From: Pseudomonadota bacterium | GTDB taxonomy: Bacteria; Pseudomonadota; Gammaproteobacteria; Xanthomonadales; Rhodanobacteraceae | Length of the DNA: 52,443 nucleotides | Direction of reading: 5' to 3' | Assembly: GCA_021795435.1 (NCBI GenBank) | Contig: JAJYPJ010000011.1 | Location: 1-52,443 of the forward strand | Part shown: one piece after another, positions 44,759 to 52,443 of the stretch | How positions within the stretch are numbered: position 1 is the first letter of the stretch | How the letters are laid out: each line of letters starts with the position of its first letter | The notes under the pieces: generated by a model | The model's database searches: none | Told to the model about the DNA's origin: nothing | Seen by the model: the letters and a program-made list of their open reading frames with translations, nothing else | Translations under genes and position numbers: made by a program

Positions 44759-45328
44759 TTAGAACCGATATTCGGCCGACACGGAGGCCAGGCTCGAAGT
44801 GGCGCTGAACCCGTGCTTGGATCCGTTGTAGTAGTTGTAGTTGAGGCCGAGGCTCCAATTGCTGTCGAAGTTATACCCGAAGCCAGCGCCTGCGTAATAG
44901 CCAGTGCCATTGCCATCGAACACTACTGGCGTCCCGGCTACCGGCATGGCGGTGCGCGCCGTCCAGCGCCAAAGTCCGGCGCGACCATCGACATACCAGT
45001 TCGGCGTGATGTCATATTTGGCCGTTCCGCCCAGAGTCCAGCCATGGATGTTCGCGTTGGGAAGGACGATCCCCGGGAAGTTCGAGCGGACGCCATAGCT
45101 ACCGATATTGACATAGCCTGCTTCCACGCCCGCCTTGAACGCGGGCGCAACGTCCCAGCGATAGCCACCATTGGCATCGAAGCCAAAATGGTGGTTATCG
45201 AAGTAGCTCTTCCCGTAGTGGGCTTCGCCCACCGAACCGTTGATGTAGAAATTGCCATCCTGCGCGTGTGACACGGCGGGTACCGCCAGAACGGCAGCCA
45301 AGGCTAGGGCAGCAAGGGACTTGTTCAT
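44759..45328 (-). CDS. Outer membrane beta-barrel protein
   Basis: A 189-residue protein with a signal peptide (MNKSLAALALAAVLAVPAVSHA) followed by alternating amphipathic strands rich in Tyr, Gly and Asn, ending in EYRF with the C-terminal Phe recognised by the BAM machinery. The size suggests an eight-stranded barrel of the OMP_b-brl (OmpA/OmpX-like) type. YINGSVGEAHYGKSYFDNHH is the first strand region. Function is unknown; an OmpW-type small channel is one possibility. ATG 45328 is preferred to the upstream TTG because the signal peptide begins there. Confidence 0.85.
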   Translation of the reverse strand: MNKSLAALALAAVLAVPAVSHAQDGNFYINGSVGEAHYGKSYFDNHHFGFDANGGYRWDVAPAFKAGVEAGYVNIGSYGVRSNFPGIVLPNANIHGWTLGGTAKYDITPNWYVDGRAGLWRWTARTAMPVAGTPVVFDGNGTGYYAGAGFGYNFDSNWSLGLNYNYYNGSKHGFSATSSLASVSAEYRF

Positions 45329-45471
45329 TGTGGTTCTCCAGCTTCTGTTTGGGGAATCGTCGCGTGGGTCCGCGACGCGGGCGGACTCTGGCAAAAGACG
45401 ACTGAACAACCCTTAGCTCCGTCTCTTTGACCAGCGCGCGCGCATAGGTGAGGTTCATCAAACTGAATTTC

Positions 45472-45492
45472 AATACCGGTCGGTTTTGTATT
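45472..45492. promoter_or_regulatory. Imperfect dyad in the outer membrane protein promoter region
   Basis: AATAC (45472-45476) and GTATT (45488-45492) flank CCGGTCGG in the 287-base gap between the beta-barrel gene and the reductase gene. The pattern resembles some TetR-family operators, but no regulator gene is adjacent. I see nothing else certain in this gap. Confidence 0.2.
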
Positions 45493-45615
45493 AAACGAGC
45501 GATCAGGCACTGCGCAACGCGCGTGACCAAGCGTTGCGGCTCGACGCATACGAGTCGGCCGCACCGCAAGGAACCGATGTCTACGGCGCGGGCGGATCAA
45601 TCCTCGCCGCTTGCT

Positions 45616-46716
45616 TCAGGCGACGATGCTTTCATCCAGCATGGGATAGTCCGTGTAGCCCTCTGCGCCACCGCCATAAAGAAAGTCGGCGCGAAGGGTA
45701 TTCAGTGAAGCGTGCTCGCGCAGTCGCCGTACCAGGTCTGGATTGCTGATGAAGGATCGACCAAAGGCGACAAGATCGGCATGGCCGCTGGCGAGGGCTG
45801 CCCGCGCGTGCTCCCCATCAATGCCGTTGTTGACCATCCATGCGCCCGGGAACGCGCTCCTCAGAACATCCCAATCCATAGCCGGCGCGCCATCGGGTTC
45901 ACGCGCTCCACCGGTTTCGCCTTCGATCATATGGACGTACGCCAATCCCATCGGCGCAATCTTGCCAATAACATGCTCCATCAGCGCCTGCGGTTTGCTG
46001 TCCAATGGCGCGCTCCCGCCAAATGTCGTCAGTGGACTCAGGCGAACGCCTACGCGTTCAAACCCAAGCTCGCTGCCGACTGCTTGCAGGACTTCGATCA
46101 GCAGGCGCGCACGATTCTCGATCGTCCCGCCATAGGGACCATGACGGTCGTTGATGCTGTCGCGGAGAAACTGCTCGATCAGATAGGTATTCGCCGCATG
46201 GACCTCCACGCCATCGAATCCAGCCTTTGCCGCACACCGTGCTGCATGCGCATAGTCCGCCACCAACGCCGGGATTTCTTCATCGCGCAGTGCACGCGGC
46301 GTGGAAACCGGAACGAATCCATCGCGCGTGAACGTTTTGGTGTTGGCCGCCCGCGCAGTCGAAGAGACCGGCTCCGCGCCACCCGGAAGCAATGAACGGT
46401 GTGAGATCCGACCAACGTGCCACAACTGGATGACAATCTGGCCGCCCGCCGAGTGCACGCCGTCCGTAACCTGACGCCACGCGTCGATGTGCGCTTGCGT
46501 GTAAATGCCAGGCGTATCGAGATATCCCTGCGCCATGCCGCTGATCTGGCTGGCTTCCGTGATGATCAGTCCTGCCGTCGCGCGCTGGCGGTAATAGTCA
46601 GCCATCAGGGCCGTCGGCACACCTCCCGGTGCACGATTGCGGGTGAGTGGCGCCATGACGATGCGATTGGCCAGGCGGAGCGCACCCACTTTGACGGGGT
46701 CGAACAAGGTCGGCAT
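45616..46716 (-). CDS. nemA: Old yellow enzyme family alkene reductase (NemA-like)
   Basis: A 366-residue FMN enzyme that reduces electrophilic alkenes, N-ethylmaleimide and nitro compounds with NAD(P)H. The motifs are FDPVKVGALRLANRIVMAPLTRN, QLWHVGRISH, VEVHAANTYLIEQFLRD (the His-Asn substrate pair and Tyr), ENRARLLIEVL and ADLVAFGRSFISNPDL (phosphate binding). The usual AANGY has become AANTY. GAGGA six bases before ATG 46716 supports the start. No NemR-type repressor gene is next to it. Confidence 0.93.
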   Translation of the reverse strand: MPTLFDPVKVGALRLANRIVMAPLTRNRAPGGVPTALMADYYRQRATAGLIITEASQISGMAQGYLDTPGIYTQAHIDAWRQVTDGVHSAGGQIVIQLWHVGRISHRSLLPGGAEPVSSTARAANTKTFTRDGFVPVSTPRALRDEEIPALVADYAHAARCAAKAGFDGVEVHAANTYLIEQFLRDSINDRHGPYGGTIENRARLLIEVLQAVGSELGFERVGVRLSPLTTFGGSAPLDSKPQALMEHVIGKIAPMGLAYVHMIEGETGGAREPDGAPAMDWDVLRSAFPGAWMVNNGIDGEHARAALASGHADLVAFGRSFISNPDLVRRLREHASLNTLRADFLYGGGAEGYTDYPMLDESIVA

Positions 46717-46876
46717 GTTATTCCTCAGTAGGTTCGGACGAATGGGGACAGGCCAGGCACCACCCACCGCCTGCCCCTGAACCCGGTCATGGGTCCATTC
46801 ACGCCAATGGCAATTGCATCAACCGGAAACAGTGCGCGCGCTTCGGCGACGCAATGGGCGGCGCTACGCGAAGGCC

Positions 46877-47635
46877 TCAGGCTCCCGCATCCTGCAGCAA
46901 CGCGCGCAATGCATCGGTGCGCTCCACGCGCACTTCGCGGCCAGTAATATCGACCAGGCCTTGCTCGCGAAAGCGTGCGAGCACGCGACTGACCGTCTCT
47001 GGCGCCAGATGCAGGAAATTGGCGATATCGCTGCGCGGCATCGCCAAATGAAAGCGATCCGGAGCCAGGCCACGCTGGGCGTAGCGCGCTGATAGATCAA
47101 GCAGGAATGCCGCCAGCCGCTGGTCCGCCCCGGTATCCCAGCTCCGACCTTCATGCAACGCAATGGCCCGGCTGAACATGCGGAACAAATGCTGGAGCAC
47201 TTCCGGCTCGCGCTGTGCGACGTGGCTGACCGAATCAAAGGGAAGTCGGCACAGTCGCGTGCTCTCAAGCGCAAGACCGTCCACTGGGTATACGCCAGGA
47301 TCCACGGCCTCCAGGCCAAGGACCTCTCCGGGCAAGTAGAACCCAAGCACCTGTGCGCGACCATCGGCATCGCTCTGCACGGTCTTCACGGTGCCCGATT
47401 TGACGGCATAAAGGCTGCGGAATGGCTCCCCCGCGCGGAAGACGAATTGACCGCTACGGAACGGCCCGACGTCTTCGACCAGCCGTTGCACATCGGCAAA
47501 CGCGATGCTGCCGTTCCCCGCAACACCGCAGGCCCGCACCAGAGCACAACGGGCGCAGGACACATGTGGGGCGGGCTGCACCGCGCAGGCCAGGCCCGAC
47601 ATTGGAACCGCGCAGGCATTCGGCTTGATGCTCAT
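46877..47635 (-). CDS. fnr: FNR/ANR-type oxygen-sensing transcription regulator
   Basis: A 252-residue CRP/FNR-family regulator. All four [4Fe-4S] ligands of E. coli FNR have counterparts: C27, C30 and C36 (CARCALVRAC) and C129 (TRLCRLPFDS). The cyclic-nucleotide-like domain follows (~45-160), then a dimerisation helix and a helix-turn-helix. The recognition helix PETVSRVLARF carries E213, S216 and R217, the E-x2-S-R set that reads TTGAT half-sites. It should act as an oxygen-labile activator and repressor. Candidate sites occur in this window upstream of cydA and hemN. It lies downstream of hemN on the same strand with a ~150-base gap. Confidence 0.95.
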   Translation of the reverse strand: MSIKPNACAVPMSGLACAVQPAPHVSCARCALVRACGVAGNGSIAFADVQRLVEDVGPFRSGQFVFRAGEPFRSLYAVKSGTVKTVQSDADGRAQVLGFYLPGEVLGLEAVDPGVYPVDGLALESTRLCRLPFDSVSHVAQREPEVLQHLFRMFSRAIALHEGRSWDTGADQRLAAFLLDLSARYAQRGLAPDRFHLAMPRSDIANFLHLAPETVSRVLARFREQGLVDITGREVRVERTDALRALLQDAGA

Positions 47636-47788
47636 GGCCTTCCGATGTCACGACGCACGGCTCATTGTAGCGCAGGACCCAACTGGCCAGACTGCGACCA
47701 CGTTGGGGGGAGGCGCACTTGATCAGCGCCGATCGACTGCATCCCGTGCCCGCGCCAAGCCGTGCGACCGCTCGGCCACGTAGAAAGC

Positions 47789-49189
47789 CTAAATCGCGCG
47801 CGAAAAGCGGGGCTCGCGCGCAGGGGCAAGATAGGCGTCAAACTGCATCGCCACTTGCCTCGTCAACAGCCGACCGGCTGCGGTAATGCGCAACGTGGGC
47901 CCCTGCCAGGCAACCAGCCCATCCGCTTCGAAACCGCTAAGACGCCGGATCGCGTCGGCGAAGTACTTGTCGAACTCGATTCCATGGCGAAGCGCGAAGG
48001 CGGCCGTGTCCACCTCGCCCTGGCACATCAGCGCGTTGATCAAGTCCCGTCGGATGTGGTCGTCATGGTTAAGCTCGATACCGCGCTTCACCGGCATCCT
48101 GCCTTGATCCAGGGCGGTGTAATAGGCGAGCACATCCTTCGCATTCTGGTGGTACGTGCCGCCAATCCTGCTGATGGAGCTGAGTCCGAGACCGAGAATG
48201 TCGCATTCAGCATGGGTGGAATAACCCTGGAAATTCCGTTGCAGCGTGCCAGCGCGTTGCGCGCGCGAAAGTTCATCCAGGGGCCGTGCAAAATGATCCA
48301 TGCCAATGTAGACGTAGCCAGCCGCCGTGAGCTTGTCCACGGTCAACCCGAGCAACGCCAGCTTGCTGGCGGCGTCAGGCAAGTCGCTGCCGTCGATTTG
48401 ACGCTGGGGCTTGAAGATCTGTGGGAGGTGCGCGTAACTGTACGCGGCGATTCGATCGGGCTCCAATGCAATCACCGTATCGAGGGTGCGTGCAAAGCTC
48501 TCTGGCGTTTGGCGTGGAAGGCCGTAGATCAGATCGACGCTCGTTGATCGGAACCCCGCTTCGCGCGCTGCATTCAACAATGCCGCAGTGTCTTCGATGC
48601 CCTGGATGCGATTGACTGCGAGCTGCACCGCAGGATCGAAGTCCTGGATTCCAACCGACAGGCGGTTGAAGCCCATGTCTGCCAACGCTCGAACGTAGCC
48701 GGGATCCGCGCTGCGAGGATCAAGCTCGATGCCGAACTCCCGTTCTCCAGCGCTGCTAAGGCTGAAGTGGGATCCAAGCACATTCATCAGCTCGCGCATT
48801 TGCGGAACATCAAGAAAATTGGGTGTTCCTCCACCGAGATGAAGTTGCACGACCTTTCGATCCCGGTCAAATAGTGGCGCGGTAAATTCGATCTCCCTGT
48901 ACAGGTGGGCAAGGTATTGCTCCGTCTTGCCACGGTCCCGGGTAATGATGCGCGTGCAACCGCAATAGAAGCATGGGCTGAAGCAGAACGGCACGTGCAC
49001 GTACAAGGAGAGGTCCCGGGGGATCGGATCCTCGTTGCTTAGTTTTGCGGCGGCACGCAAATCGGCGTCCCCGAATGCGTCGTGGAACTGGGGCGCCGTC
49101 GGGTAACTCGTGTAGCGCGGACCCGCCACGTCGTACCGGGCGATCAGTTCCGCATCAAATCGGGGAGGGCGCGGGGCGTGGCTGCTCAT
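47789..49189 (-). CDS. hemN: Oxygen-independent coproporphyrinogen III oxidase
   Basis: A 466-residue radical SAM enzyme that converts coproporphyrinogen III to protoporphyrinogen IX without oxygen. The cluster motif is C69-x3-C73-x2-C76 with C78 following (CFSPCFYCGC), as in E. coli C62/C66/C69/C71. The HemN N-terminal DAELIARYDVAGPRYTSYPT and the substrate-binding LHLGGGTPNFL are also present. This separates it from the HemW gene at the left end. ATG 49189 is chosen because the family N-terminus starts shortly after; an ATG near 49264 would extend it through the FNR-type site. That site lies 35-48 bases upstream. Confidence 0.96.
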   Translation of the reverse strand: MSSHAPRPPRFDAELIARYDVAGPRYTSYPTAPQFHDAFGDADLRAAAKLSNEDPIPRDLSLYVHVPFCFSPCFYCGCTRIITRDRGKTEQYLAHLYREIEFTAPLFDRDRKVVQLHLGGGTPNFLDVPQMRELMNVLGSHFSLSSAGEREFGIELDPRSADPGYVRALADMGFNRLSVGIQDFDPAVQLAVNRIQGIEDTAALLNAAREAGFRSTSVDLIYGLPRQTPESFARTLDTVIALEPDRIAAYSYAHLPQIFKPQRQIDGSDLPDAASKLALLGLTVDKLTAAGYVYIGMDHFARPLDELSRAQRAGTLQRNFQGYSTHAECDILGLGLSSISRIGGTYHQNAKDVLAYYTALDQGRMPVKRGIELNHDDHIRRDLINALMCQGEVDTAAFALRHGIEFDKYFADAIRRLSGFEADGLVAWQGPTLRITAAGRLLTRQVAMQFDAYLAPAREPRFSRAI

Positions 49190-49223
49190 AGGCGCAGTGT
49201 CTTGCAGGCGGTCACCGTCGGCC

Positions 49224-49237
49224 TTGATCCAGATCAG
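49224..49237 (-). promoter_or_regulatory. FNR/ANR site upstream of hemN
   Basis: TTGATCCAGATCAG on the plus strand (CTGAT-N4-ATCAA for hemN) matches nine of ten conserved bases of the FNR box. It lies in the 71-base gap between ppc and hemN. Its centre is about 41 bases from the hemN ATG. Anaerobic activation of hemN by FNR/ANR proteins is established in other gammaproteobacteria, and an FNR gene lies directly downstream. Confidence 0.68.
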
Positions 49238-49260
49238 AAAGCAGCGAGCGTCGCTGGCTG

Positions 49261-51966
49261 TCATCCGGTGTTCTGGAGGCCTTGGGCTATCCCGTTGACC
49301 GTCGCAACCAGAGCGGCCATCAGGCGCTCGTCCTGACGACCATCGGCGCGCCACCGCCCCAGAAGATCCAGCTGGATCAGGCTCATCGGATCGATATATG
49401 GGTTTCGCAGTTGGATCGAACGAGCGAGCCGAGGCTCGCCATCCAGCAATCTCGCGCACCCTTTGACCTTGAGGACCCATCGCCGCGTCGCCTCAAATTC
49501 AGCATTGAGTCGCGGAAAGAAGTGACCATGCAATTCGGGACCGGCCAGGCGTGAAAATTGTTCGGCAATGTTCATGTCGCACTTCGCCAAAACCATTTCC
49601 ACATCATCGAGCAACGTGCGCAGGAACGGCATGTCGCGGGCCATTTCCACCAAGGCAGCCTCACCTGCAACGCGAGCCATCGCGTCGAATGCCGACCCCA
49701 GTCCGTACCAGGCAGTCATTCCGGCTCGCGATTGCGTCCAGGCGAATACCCATGGGATCGCACGAAGCGCCTCGATGCCACCATGCCCTCCCCTTCGCGA
49801 TGGTCGCGAGCTAAGCGTCATGCGCTCGATGACGTCAATAGGCGTGGCTGCACGAAAGTAGGCGATGAATCCTTCATCATCCAGAAGCGCGCGATAAGCG
49901 ATCTCACTTACGGCTGCCATCTCGTCCATCTGGTCGCGCCAGAGCAGCTCGCGACCGTCTACCGGTGTTTCGTCGAGACTTGCCTCAATGACGGCGGCGG
50001 AGAGCTGTTCCAGGTTTCGCAACGCAAGGGCGCGGATGCCGTAATTTCGATGAATCACCTCGCCCTGTTCGGTCAGCCGCAGATGTCCGCGTACGCTGCC
50101 GCGTGGCGCAGCACGCACGGCGCGGGACGCCTTGCCGCCCCCGCGGCTGACCGAACCGCCGCGCCCATGAAAGAAGTCCAGCCGGACACCGTGCGCACAG
50201 GCGACGTCGAGAAGTTCAGCCTGCGCGCGCTCAAGCGCCCACCGTGCAGCCAAAATCCCACCATCCTTGGCACTATCGGAGTAGCCGAGCATGAACGTCT
50301 GCACATTGCCGCGGCGCGCCAAATGCGCACGATAGACCTCATTGCCAGCGAGGTCGCGCAGCAACCCGGCGCCACTGCGCAAATCCGCGATGGTCTCAAG
50401 GAGGGGCGCAATGTCGAGCGGAACCGCCCCATCCTCGACCAGCCCGCCTCGCCGGGCGAGGGCCAGCACGGCGAGTACGTCCCCGACGCCATGCGCCATG
50501 CTAATGACATAGAGGCCGAGTGCGTCGGCACCCTGGCGCACACGGCGGTCAGCGAGCGTTGCAAATACCGCATCGAGCCGTTGATTCTCCTCATCCCGCG
50601 CCGAGGGCAGCAATGAGTCGCCCGCTGCCTGGCTCTTGAGGAATTCGGCCTGCTCGATATCGGTGCGCTGGGCCCATTGTGGATCCAGCAAGGCGTCGGA
50701 GACCGCTTGCGCATGGACCCGTGCGTCCTGGCGCACATCCAGTCGCGCGAGATGGAATCCAAAGCCATGGACTCGCCACAGGAGCCGGCGCACCGCAAAC
50801 GCCCCTGCGTGAATCCCGTCATGCGCAATCAAGCTACGGAGGATCAGTTGCAGATCGTCGCGGAAGGTGTCAGCGCCCTGATAGGCACCCGGTGCATTCT
50901 TGAGCGTCGCGATGAGCCGCGCGCGCATCAGCGTAAGCAGCACGCGATAAGGCATGTCTGCATGCCTCGGCCTAATGGCGGATGCAGCCTTCGGCACGTG
51001 GCATGCATGTTCTGCGATACGCGCATGAATGGCCTCATCAACGTCGACCAAGGGGCGCGATTGGCTCAGAAGGCGTGCCAGCTTGCCGACTTCAGCAATG
51101 TAACGCTCCAGAACCAGCGAGCGCAGCATGCACATGGTTGCCGCGATGGTGGTGGCATCGACGTTCGGATTGCCATCCATGTCGCCGCCCACCCACGTAC
51201 CAAAGGTCAGGATCTTCGGCGGCACATGCGAAGGCATCGATCCACCCAATGCATCCTCCAGCGCTTCAAAAAAGAGCGGCAGAACCCGGTAGAGCACATC
51301 GGCCAGATAGAAGCCGACGTGCTCCGCTTCGTCCTGGACGGACGGACGCAGGGCCGAGGCTTCCGCCGTTTGCCACCCGATCGTCAGGGCAGTGCGAATC
51401 TGGGCGCGTGCGGCAGCACGCTCGCCAGGCGTGAGTTCACCATCCAAGTCGGCAACGAGACAGCGGACAATGACCTGTTCCTTCTCGAGCAGCGAGCGGC
51501 GCACCGCCTCAGTCGGATGCGCCGTGAAAACCGGTTCGACTCGCATGTCGGCCACGGCTGCCAATAAGCGTGCGTCTCCAACACCGCTGGCGCGAATCCT
51601 CGCGATCACGTCGTGCAAGCCGTCGGGTTGCGGCTGTTCGGCCACGCGCTGATAGGCACGGCGGCGGCGAATACGGTGCACCCGCTCCGCGACGTTGACC
51701 GTCTGAAAATAGGTCGAGAATGCGCGCGTCATTGATTCCGCGAGACGGGGCGGCAAACCCGCCAGTCGTTCCGTCAGGACACCCGGGGGGAGCCCCTGTT
51801 CGCGTCGGCTGATGGCAGCGGTGCGCACCGATTCGACCGTCTCAAGAAACGCGGTTCCTCGTTGCTCCGCCAACATGGCTCCGACCAGTGCACCAAGATT
51901 CCGCACGTCGTCGCGCAATGCGGCGTCCTGGGGACGTGGGTCCGGTTCTTCGCAGGATTGAGCCAT
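49261..51966 (-). CDS. ppc: Phosphoenolpyruvate carboxylase
   Basis: A 901-residue anaplerotic enzyme that carboxylates PEP to oxaloacetate with bicarbonate. H150 in [13 protein letters not shown] is the catalytic histidine (E. coli H138). [43 protein letters not shown] and SRPSRRGG are the remaining active-site loops. The C-terminal QNTG is the invariant end of the family. Length is slightly above E. coli PEPC (883) because of the N-terminus. It is divergent from ahcY and is followed by hemN. Confidence 0.97.
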   Translation of the reverse strand: MAQSCEEPDPRPQDAALRDDVRNLGALVGAMLAEQRGTAFLETVESVRTAAISRREQGLPPGVLTERLAGLPPRLAESMTRAFSTYFQTVNVAERVHRIRRRRAYQRVAEQPQPDGLHDVIARIRASGVGDARLLAAVADMRVEPVFTAHPTEAVRRSLLEKEQVIVRCLVADLDGELTPGERAAARAQIRTALTIGWQTAEASALRPSVQDEAEHVGFYLADVLYRVLPLFFEALEDALGGSMPSHVPPKILTFGTWVGGDMDGNPNVDATTIAATMCMLRSLVLERYIAEVGKLARLLSQSRPLVDVDEAIHARIAEHACHVPKAASAIRPRHADMPYRVLLTLMRARLIATLKNAPGAYQGADTFRDDLQLILRSLIAHDGIHAGAFAVRRLLWRVHGFGFHLARLDVRQDARVHAQAVSDALLDPQWAQRTDIEQAEFLKSQAAGDSLLPSARDEENQRLDAVFATLADRRVRQGADALGLYVISMAHGVGDVLAVLALARRGGLVEDGAVPLDIAPLLETIADLRSGAGLLRDLAGNEVYRAHLARRGNVQTFMLGYSDSAKDGGILAARWALERAQAELLDVACAHGVRLDFFHGRGGSVSRGGGKASRAVRAAPRGSVRGHLRLTEQGEVIHRNYGIRALALRNLEQLSAAVIEASLDETPVDGRELLWRDQMDEMAAVSEIAYRALLDDEGFIAYFRAATPIDVIERMTLSSRPSRRGGHGGIEALRAIPWVFAWTQSRAGMTAWYGLGSAFDAMARVAGEAALVEMARDMPFLRTLLDDVEMVLAKCDMNIAEQFSRLAGPELHGHFFPRLNAEFEATRRWVLKVKGCARLLDGEPRLARSIQLRNPYIDPMSLIQLDLLGRWRADGRQDERLMAALVATVNGIAQGLQNTG

Positions 51967-52064
51967 CGGTTTGCCCAGTCAGAGGAATCCGGCCACAAAT
52001 TGCTGCAGTGCACACAGGATTGCAAGCACGCACCGTCGCAGCGCACGACATGGGTCTTTATCTT

Positions 52065-52088
52065 TATATCCGGAGATATGGATATAAT
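52065..52088 (+). promoter_or_regulatory. ahcY promoter with overlapping ATATCC repeats
   Basis: A perfect -10 box TATAAT lies at 52083-52088, with no good -35 element. It is overlapped by the inverted repeat TATATCC (52065-52071) / GGATATA (52080-52086), with a further GATAT half-site between. The start would be near 52095, just before the SAH riboswitch. The repeats could be an operator. Confidence 0.55.
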
Positions 52089-52099
52089 GACGGCCTGCG

Positions 52100-52163
52100 C
52101 ACTGAGGGGCGCTGCGACCTGCCATTCCGCTCTAGCGCGCGGGAGGGCCGGCCAGGCTCGGTG
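52100..52163 (+). promoter_or_regulatory. S-adenosylhomocysteine (SAH) riboswitch
   Basis: The conserved core GAGGGGCGCTGC (52104-52115) and the 3' block CCAGGCTCG (52152-52160) match the SAH riboswitch consensus closely. The only core difference I noted is GAGGGG for GAGGAG. The closing stem P1 forms seven pairs, CACTGAG (52100-52106) with CTCGGTG (52157-52163), one being G-U. SAH riboswitches turn on ahcY expression when SAH accumulates, and ahcY follows 74 bases downstream. Confidence 0.9.
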
Positions 52164-52237
52164 TGCGTCCCAATTCAACCGCGCCCGGCGTTGGCCCCAG
52201 CAGGCCTGCGAGCCCCAGCCAGTCACTCGGAGCAACC

Positions 52238-52443
52238 ATGAACGCCCTCGCATCCCCCATCCAAGGCCGCGATTTCCGCGTTGCCGACATCAGCTTGGCC
52301 GAATTCGGCCGCAAGGAAATTGATATCGCGGAACACGAGATGCCCGGATTGATGTCCATTCGCGCGAAATACGCGCCGCAGCAGCCATTGAAGGGTGTCC
52401 GCGTCACGGGCAGCCTGCACATGACCATCCAGACCGCCGTGCT
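52238..52443 (+). CDS. ahcY: S-adenosylhomocysteinase, N-terminal part (truncated by window end)
   Basis: The first 68 residues are visible and the frame runs off the window. [36 protein letters not shown] and the substrate-binding [14 protein letters not shown] are typical of AhcY. The NAD-dependent enzyme hydrolyses SAH to adenosine and homocysteine, removing the product inhibitor of SAM-dependent methyltransferases. The start ATG 52238 fits the family. It is controlled by the SAH riboswitch directly upstream. Confidence 0.95.
   Translation, partial: MNALASPIQGRDFRVADISLAEFGRKEIDIAEHEMPGLMSIRAKYAPQQPLKGVRVTGSLHMTIQTAV

Noticed and set aside
44422-44916. Reading the upstream half of the integrase frame as an intact gene to 44916
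   Set aside because: Only sequence below about 44600 resembles an integrase; the rest overlaps the terminator and 3' end of the outer membrane protein gene.

Overview
The window is about 52 kb of GC-rich, gene-dense chromosome. It most likely comes from a gammaproteobacterium of the Xanthomonadales/Lysobacterales (Rhodanobacter-like) lineage. This is inferred from gene content and order: engB / cytochrome c4 / two tandem DsbA-like genes / an endonuclease-exonuclease-phosphatase gene; an icd-rluE pair; rsmD divergent from ftsY; mutY-yggX; and an SAH riboswitch in front of ahcY. No 16S gene is present, so the assignment is tentative. Most of the window is core genome. I see no CRISPR array, prophage, defence island or biosynthetic cluster.

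Left part (1-6.9 kb): the 3' end of hemW; a cobalamin riboswitch with its own promoter in front of a btuB receptor gene broken by a one-base frameshift; a DUF1631 gene overlapping a PilZ gene; and pepQ. Next (6.9-13.8 kb, minus strand) is a five-gene operon for the cytochrome bd quinol oxidase, cydA-cydB-cydX-like-cydD-cydC. It has an FNR-type palindrome and a possible 24-codon leader ORF upstream. The middle (13.8-30.7 kb) holds a VirJ-like hydrolase, an overlapping slt-quinone oxidoreductase-NDUFA9-like operon, a TauE/SafE exporter, an EEP phosphatase, two DsbA-like proteins, cytochrome c4, engB, free methionine-R-sulfoxide reductase, bioD with two poorly characterised followers, icd, rluE, a zinc alcohol dehydrogenase and yajQ.

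From 30.9 to 39.9 kb (minus strand) there is a membrane EAL protein with a degenerate GGDEF motif and a small lipoprotein behind a perfect 20-bp palindrome. These are followed by a long, probably co-transcribed run: rsmD-coaD-lipoprotein-ferredoxin-metallo-hydrolase-TMEM43-O-antigen-ligase-like-glycosyltransferase. From 39.9 to 43.7 kb (plus strand) come ftsY-AsmA-like-mutY-yggX, then a convergent DUF6491 gene. A tRNA-Phe gene follows, with an integrase pseudogene at its 3' end, the only mobile-element trace seen. The right end holds a beta-barrel outer membrane protein, an old-yellow-enzyme reductase, an FNR/ANR regulator with all four cluster cysteines, hemN with an FNR-type site in its promoter region, ppc, and the start of ahcY behind an SAH riboswitch.

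The most coherent theme is oxygen limitation. The local FNR-type regulator, the FNR-like sites at cydA and hemN, the high-affinity bd oxidase and its CydDC exporter, and oxygen-independent heme synthesis (HemN, plus HemW at the left edge) would work together. A second theme is cyclic di-GMP (PilZ, EAL, YajQ). Two metabolite riboswitches (B12 and SAH) are clear from sequence.
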